From: Streptomyces sp. 11x1
GTDB taxonomy: Bacteria; Actinomycetota; Actinomycetes; Streptomycetales; Streptomycetaceae
Length of the DNA stretch: 64,000 nt
Reading direction: 5' to 3'
NCBI RefSeq assembly: GCF_032598905.1
Contig: NZ_CP122458.1
Coordinates: forward strand, 4,092,001 to 4,156,000
The translations under genes and the position numbers were made by a program. Shown here piece by piece: positions 61,164 to 64,000 of this stretch (its first letter is position 1; each line of letters opens with the position of its first letter). A model generated the notes under the pieces. It was given only the letters and a program-made list of their open reading frames with translations. It searched no databases and was not told where the DNA came from.

Positions 61164-62432
61164 ATGCCCGACAGCCAGCCGCAGCCGTCCCCCTCCTCCT
61201 CCGGCCCGCCCTCGGGCCCGGACGAGACCGGCGCCCTGCTGCTGTGCGGGGCGCGACTGACCGACGGCCGGATGGTGGACGTCCGGCTGGGCGGCGGGCG
61301 GATCGAGGCGGTCGGCACGGCGGGCAGTCTGGGCCCCGGGCCCGCCCCGTCCGGGGTGTCCGCCACCCGGGTGGACCTCGGCGGCCATCTGCTCCTGCCG
61401 GCTCCCGTCGAGCCGCACGCGCACGGCGACACGGCCCTGTCGGCCGATTTCGCGGGGCCCGTCCCGTACGACGACCTGGATGTCCAGCGGCGGGCCACCG
61501 AGGCCGCGCTGCTGCAACTCGGGCACGGGGCCACGGCGTTGCGCTCGCACGTCCACGTGGGCGGTGTGCAGGGGCTGGGGGCGCTGGCGGCGGTGCACGC
61601 CGCGCGGCAGGCCCTGCGCGGCCTCGTCGAGGTGCGAACGGTGGCGATGCCCCGGGTGCTGACCGGGGTGGCGGGGGCGGACGGGCTCGCGATCCTGCGG
61701 GACGCGGTGAAGATGGGCGCCTCCGTGGTCGGCGGCTGCCCGGACCTGGACCCCGATCCCACCGGGTACGTGGAGGCGGTCCTGGAGATCGCATCCGAGC
61801 ACGACTGCCCGGTCGACCTGCACACCGACGGCGACGACCCCGCCCGGCTCGCGCGGCTCGCGGCCATGGCGGGCGGCCTGCGGCCGGGTGTGACGCTCGG
61901 CCCGTGCGGCGGTCTCGCCCGCCTTCCCTCCCAGGCCGCCGCCCGCGCCGCCGACCAGCTCGCCGCGGCCGGGGTGACCGTCGTCTGTCTCCCGCAGGGC
62001 GGCTGCGGCACCGTGGACCGCCGGGGCACGGCGCCCGTACGGCTGCTGCGCGCGGCCGGTGTGCGCGTCGCGGCGGGCAGCGGGGCGCTGCGGGACGTGT
62101 CGAACCCGGTCGGCCGCGGGGACCCCCTGGAAGCGGCGTACCTGCTGGCGTCCCGGTACGGGCTGCGGCCCGAGGAGGCGTACGACACCGTCAGCGGGGC
62201 GGCGCGTGCCGCCCTGGGGCTGCCCGAGGTGCGCGTCGAGGCCGGTTTCCCCGCCGAGCTGCTCGCTGTGCGAGGCGCGCGACTCTCGGGGGTCCTGTCG
62301 CTGGCGTACAGCCGGATCGTCGTGCATCGGGGGCGTGTGGTGGCGCGCACCAGCGCGGTACGCGAGTACGGCGGCACGGCGACGAGCACGGCGCCGGGGC
62401 TGCCTCGGCAGGGGCGGGGGGAGCCGTCGTGA
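61164..62432 (+). CDS. Amidohydrolase-like protein, probable pseudoenzyme
   Basis: 422-residue protein of the cytosine-deaminase-like amidohydrolase superfamily. The N-terminal beta-sandwich and barrel start are present (VDLGGHLLLPAPVEPHAHGD, with the HxH pair), as is VDLHTDGDD. Two usual residues differ: the segment that normally carries a metal His reads TLGPCGGLARL, and the normal GSD before the NPxGRxDPLE motif is GSGALRDVSNPVGRGDPLEA. So the catalytic Asp and one metal His appear lost. The fold is probably kept for another role. Confidence 0.7.
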   Translation: MPDSQPQPSPSSSGPPSGPDETGALLLCGARLTDGRMVDVRLGGGRIEAVGTAGSLGPGPAPSGVSATRVDLGGHLLLPAPVEPHAHGDTALSADFAGPVPYDDLDVQRRATEAALLQLGHGATALRSHVHVGGVQGLGALAAVHAARQALRGLVEVRTVAMPRVLTGVAGADGLAILRDAVKMGASVVGGCPDLDPDPTGYVEAVLEIASEHDCPVDLHTDGDDPARLARLAAMAGGLRPGVTLGPCGGLARLPSQAAARAADQLAAAGVTVVCLPQGGCGTVDRRGTAPVRLLRAAGVRVAAGSGALRDVSNPVGRGDPLEAAYLLASRYGLRPEEAYDTVSGAARAALGLPEVRVEAGFPAELLAVRGARLSGVLSLAYSRIVVHRGRVVARTSAVREYGGTATSTAPGLPRQGRGEPS

Positions 62433-62478
62433 TCCGGGGTCGCGGCACGCGCGCGTGGGGCGACCCCGGAGGTCGCGG

Positions 62479-62518
62479 CACGCGCGCGTGGGGCGATTTC
62501 GTGCTCCACGCGCGCGTG
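62479..62518 (+). terminator. Stem-loop and 26-bp direct repeat between convergent genes
   Basis: CACGCGCGCGTGG (62479-62491) and CCACGCGCGCGTG (62506-62518) form a perfect 13-bp stem. A 26-bp segment starting GGTCGCGGCACGCG occurs twice (62438-62463 and 62471-62496, 33-nt period). The region lies between the amidohydrolase-like gene and the convergent lipoprotein and may terminate both. Confidence 0.55.
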
Positions 62519-62550
62519 CTCCGTCCGGAGAGGGGGCGCCCCCGTGTCGG

Positions 62551-63639
62551 TCAGACGGGGAACATCCCGCTGCCCAGCGGGCCGCCGAACTCCTCGACCG
62601 GGATCTCGGACGCGCCCTTGGGGGCGCTGATGTCGCCGGCCTTGCCGAAGGTGAGGACGAGCGGGGCCTTGACGCCCTTCGCGTCGTCGGCGAGGACCGC
62701 GAGGTCGGTCTCGATGCGGGTGAGGTCACCGTTCTTGAGGGTGAAGTCGACCGCGACCTTCTTGTTCGGGGCGTCCTTCATGTCCTCGCCCGTGGGGAGT
62801 TCGGCCCCTGCCGGGAGGTCGCCCTCGATGGGCTGGAGCTTGTCGACGATCCCGGTGAGCAGGTCGCGGAAGTTGGCCTTGGCGGTGATGACCTCGGTGC
62901 CGTCCTCGCCGTTCTTGGTCTTGAAGTCGACCTCGCGGGCGACGACTCCGCGGACCGCGGAGAGGATCTTCTTCTGGGTCTTGGCGTCGAGTTCGTCGGA
63001 GCCGCCCGAGCCGGCGTCGGCGCCCGCGTCCTCGGCGGCGTCCTGCAGGTCGGACGTGTCGACCTTGACCCAGTCGCCCTCCAGGAGCGGCCGCATGTGC
63101 TGCTCCTCCTCGGGGAGTTCGTCGAGCTCGTCGGCCGTCGGGAAGGGCATGCCCATCGCGTCGCCCATGGCCTGCATGTCTGCGCGGTAGTACGTGTAGT
63201 CGCCGACGAGCCGGTACTCGGCGAACACGCCCTCCTCGCCCGAGATCTTCATGCCCATGCCGGTGACGTCCTTCTCACCGGACGCGGCGAGCGGCTTCTT
63301 CGAGGTGACCGACACGTCGACGCGCAGCCCGGTGAAGAACTCCGCCATCTCCGGCGGCACTTCCTCGCTGTCCTCGCCCATCAGCGCGACGAGGTCGTCC
63401 GGGTCGGCGTCGAGCCGGATCCCGAAGGCCAGCGACTTCTGCTCGCCCAGCCGCTCGACGGCGTTGTCGACCTTCTGGCCCGCAGTCAGATTCTGCACGG
63501 TCCCGCAGGCGGCCACCGTGACGAGGACGGCCGCGGCGCAGCCGACCCCGGTGAAGGCCCGGCGGGCCACGGGCGCCCCCGCGGCGGATGCGCGCTTCAT
63601 GGACGTACGTACGACGGTCGTGGAGATGGCGTTACGCAT
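62551..63639 (-). CDS. Lipoprotein of unknown function
   Basis: 362-residue predicted lipoprotein with a long N-terminus (MRNAISTTVVRTSMKRASAA), a hydrophobic segment and the lipobox VAAC-GTVQ. The mature part has LppX/LprG-like beta features (VDVSVTSKKPL, VGDYTYYRADMQ, WVKVDTSDLQDA) with an Asp/Gly/Ser-rich insertion. An internal ATG at 63600 (MKRASAAG) is an alternative start that would shorten the basic region. Function unknown. Confidence 0.75.
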   Translation of the reverse strand: MRNAISTTVVRTSMKRASAAGAPVARRAFTGVGCAAAVLVTVAACGTVQNLTAGQKVDNAVERLGEQKSLAFGIRLDADPDDLVALMGEDSEEVPPEMAEFFTGLRVDVSVTSKKPLAASGEKDVTGMGMKISGEEGVFAEYRLVGDYTYYRADMQAMGDAMGMPFPTADELDELPEEEQHMRPLLEGDWVKVDTSDLQDAAEDAGADAGSGGSDELDAKTQKKILSAVRGVVAREVDFKTKNGEDGTEVITAKANFRDLLTGIVDKLQPIEGDLPAGAELPTGEDMKDAPNKKVAVDFTLKNGDLTRIETDLAVLADDAKGVKAPLVLTFGKAGDISAPKGASEIPVEEFGGPLGSGMFPV

Positions 63640-63760
63640 GACGGTGATGGGTCCCCCCGTGAATTCCTGCGCTCGCCGGTACGGCGAACATGGTGGAGAC
63701 ACTCGGGACGGCCGAATGGTTGCGCGGCAAACGCGTCGGGTCGGGCGTACGGTCGGAAAC

Positions 63761-64000
63761 ATGCGCATTGTCATCGCTGGAGGTCATGGTCAGATCGCGC
63801 TGCGGCTGGAGCGGTTGCTCGCCGCGCGCGGTGACGAGGTGGCGGGGATCATCCGCCGCCCGGAACAGGCGGACGATCTGCGCGCGGCCGGTGCCGAACC
63901 GGTGCTGTGCGATCTGGAGTCGGCGTCGGTGGAGAAGGTCGCCGCGCATCTGCAGGGCGCGGACGCGGCCGTGTTCGCTGCGGGCGCGGGTCCGGGCAGT
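63761..64000 (+). CDS. NAD(P)-binding Rossmann protein (partial)
   Basis: The first 80 codons are visible, cut by the window end. The N-terminus MRIVIAGGHGQIALRLERLL has a GGxGxxA-type dinucleotide motif, followed by GDEVAGIIRRPEQADDLRAA and DAAVFAAGAGPGS, typical of atypical short-chain dehydrogenase/NmrA-like proteins (SDR_a5 group). The reaction is unknown. Divergent from the lipoprotein with 121 bp between. Confidence 0.8.
   Translation, partial: MRIVIAGGHGQIALRLERLLAARGDEVAGIIRRPEQADDLRAAGAEPVLCDLESASVEKVAAHLQGADAAVFAAGAGPGS

Noticed and set aside
62437..62500. CRISPR-like or tandem repeat array
   Set aside because: Only two copies of a 26-bp segment with a 7-nt spacer; part of an inter-gene stem-loop region.

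Overview
This is a chromosomal segment of a Streptomyces (high-GC actinomycete). The evidence is the very high G+C with GC-biased third codon positions, many GTG starts, near-identity of the ribosomal and RNA polymerase proteins to the Streptomyces pattern, a DUF397/DUF5753-HTH/ATP-binding regulatory trio of the whiJ type, and Streptomyces-style lipoproteins. Almost all housekeeping genes lie on the minus strand, so transcription runs from high to low coordinates.

Layout from low to high coordinates. (1) 1-12.5 kb: the S10 and spc ribosomal operons, rpsJ-rplC-rplD-rplW-rplB-rpsS-rplV-rpsC-rplP-rpmC-rpsQ, then rplN-rplX-rplE-rpsZ-rpsH-rplF-rplR-rpsE-rpmD-rplO, then secY-adk-map (map is cut by the window edge). 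Hairpin-bearing gaps occur at the rpsQ/rplN, rpsZ/rpsH and rplO/secY boundaries. (2) 12.9-34.1 kb: an accessory block between the S10 and str operons. It holds two small membrane proteins, a two-gene multidomain RNA-repair operon, a secreted protein, a GHKL-ATPase/PD-(D/E)XK fusion (defence candidate), a severed type ISP restriction enzyme remnant, an orphan vapB with truncated vapC, a whiJ-like trio, a membrane-anchored STAND NTPase with 14 WD40 repeats, a frameshifted HTH/zinc gene, a Uma2 protein and a secreted GH115/GH10 xylan-degrading pair. (3) 34.2-38.9 kb: the str operon rpsL-rpsG-fusA-tuf with promoter and terminator. (4) 39-53.9 kb: rpoB-rpoC, rplJ-rplL, two paralogous lipoproteins, rplK-rplA and secE-nusG. 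(5) 54-64 kb: tRNA-Trp, aspC, adenosine deaminase, a cluster of mobile DNA (IS630-type element, a MITE-like element and an older inverted-repeat relic) against the end of murB, then murB, hadB, hadA, rpmG, tRNA-Met, tRNA-Thr, an amidohydrolase-like protein, a lipoprotein and a partial NAD(P)-binding protein.

The housekeeping genes form the translation/transcription core: ribosome assembly, elongation factors, RNA polymerase, NusG and Sec translocation. The order rpmG-hadA-hadB ... tRNA-Trp-secE-nusG-rplK-rplA is the arrangement known from mycobacteria. The most novel material is in 14.0-29.1 kb, where RNA repair, a nuclease/ATPase fusion, broken defence genes and a STAND sensor lie close together, with visible breakpoints that show gene turnover.
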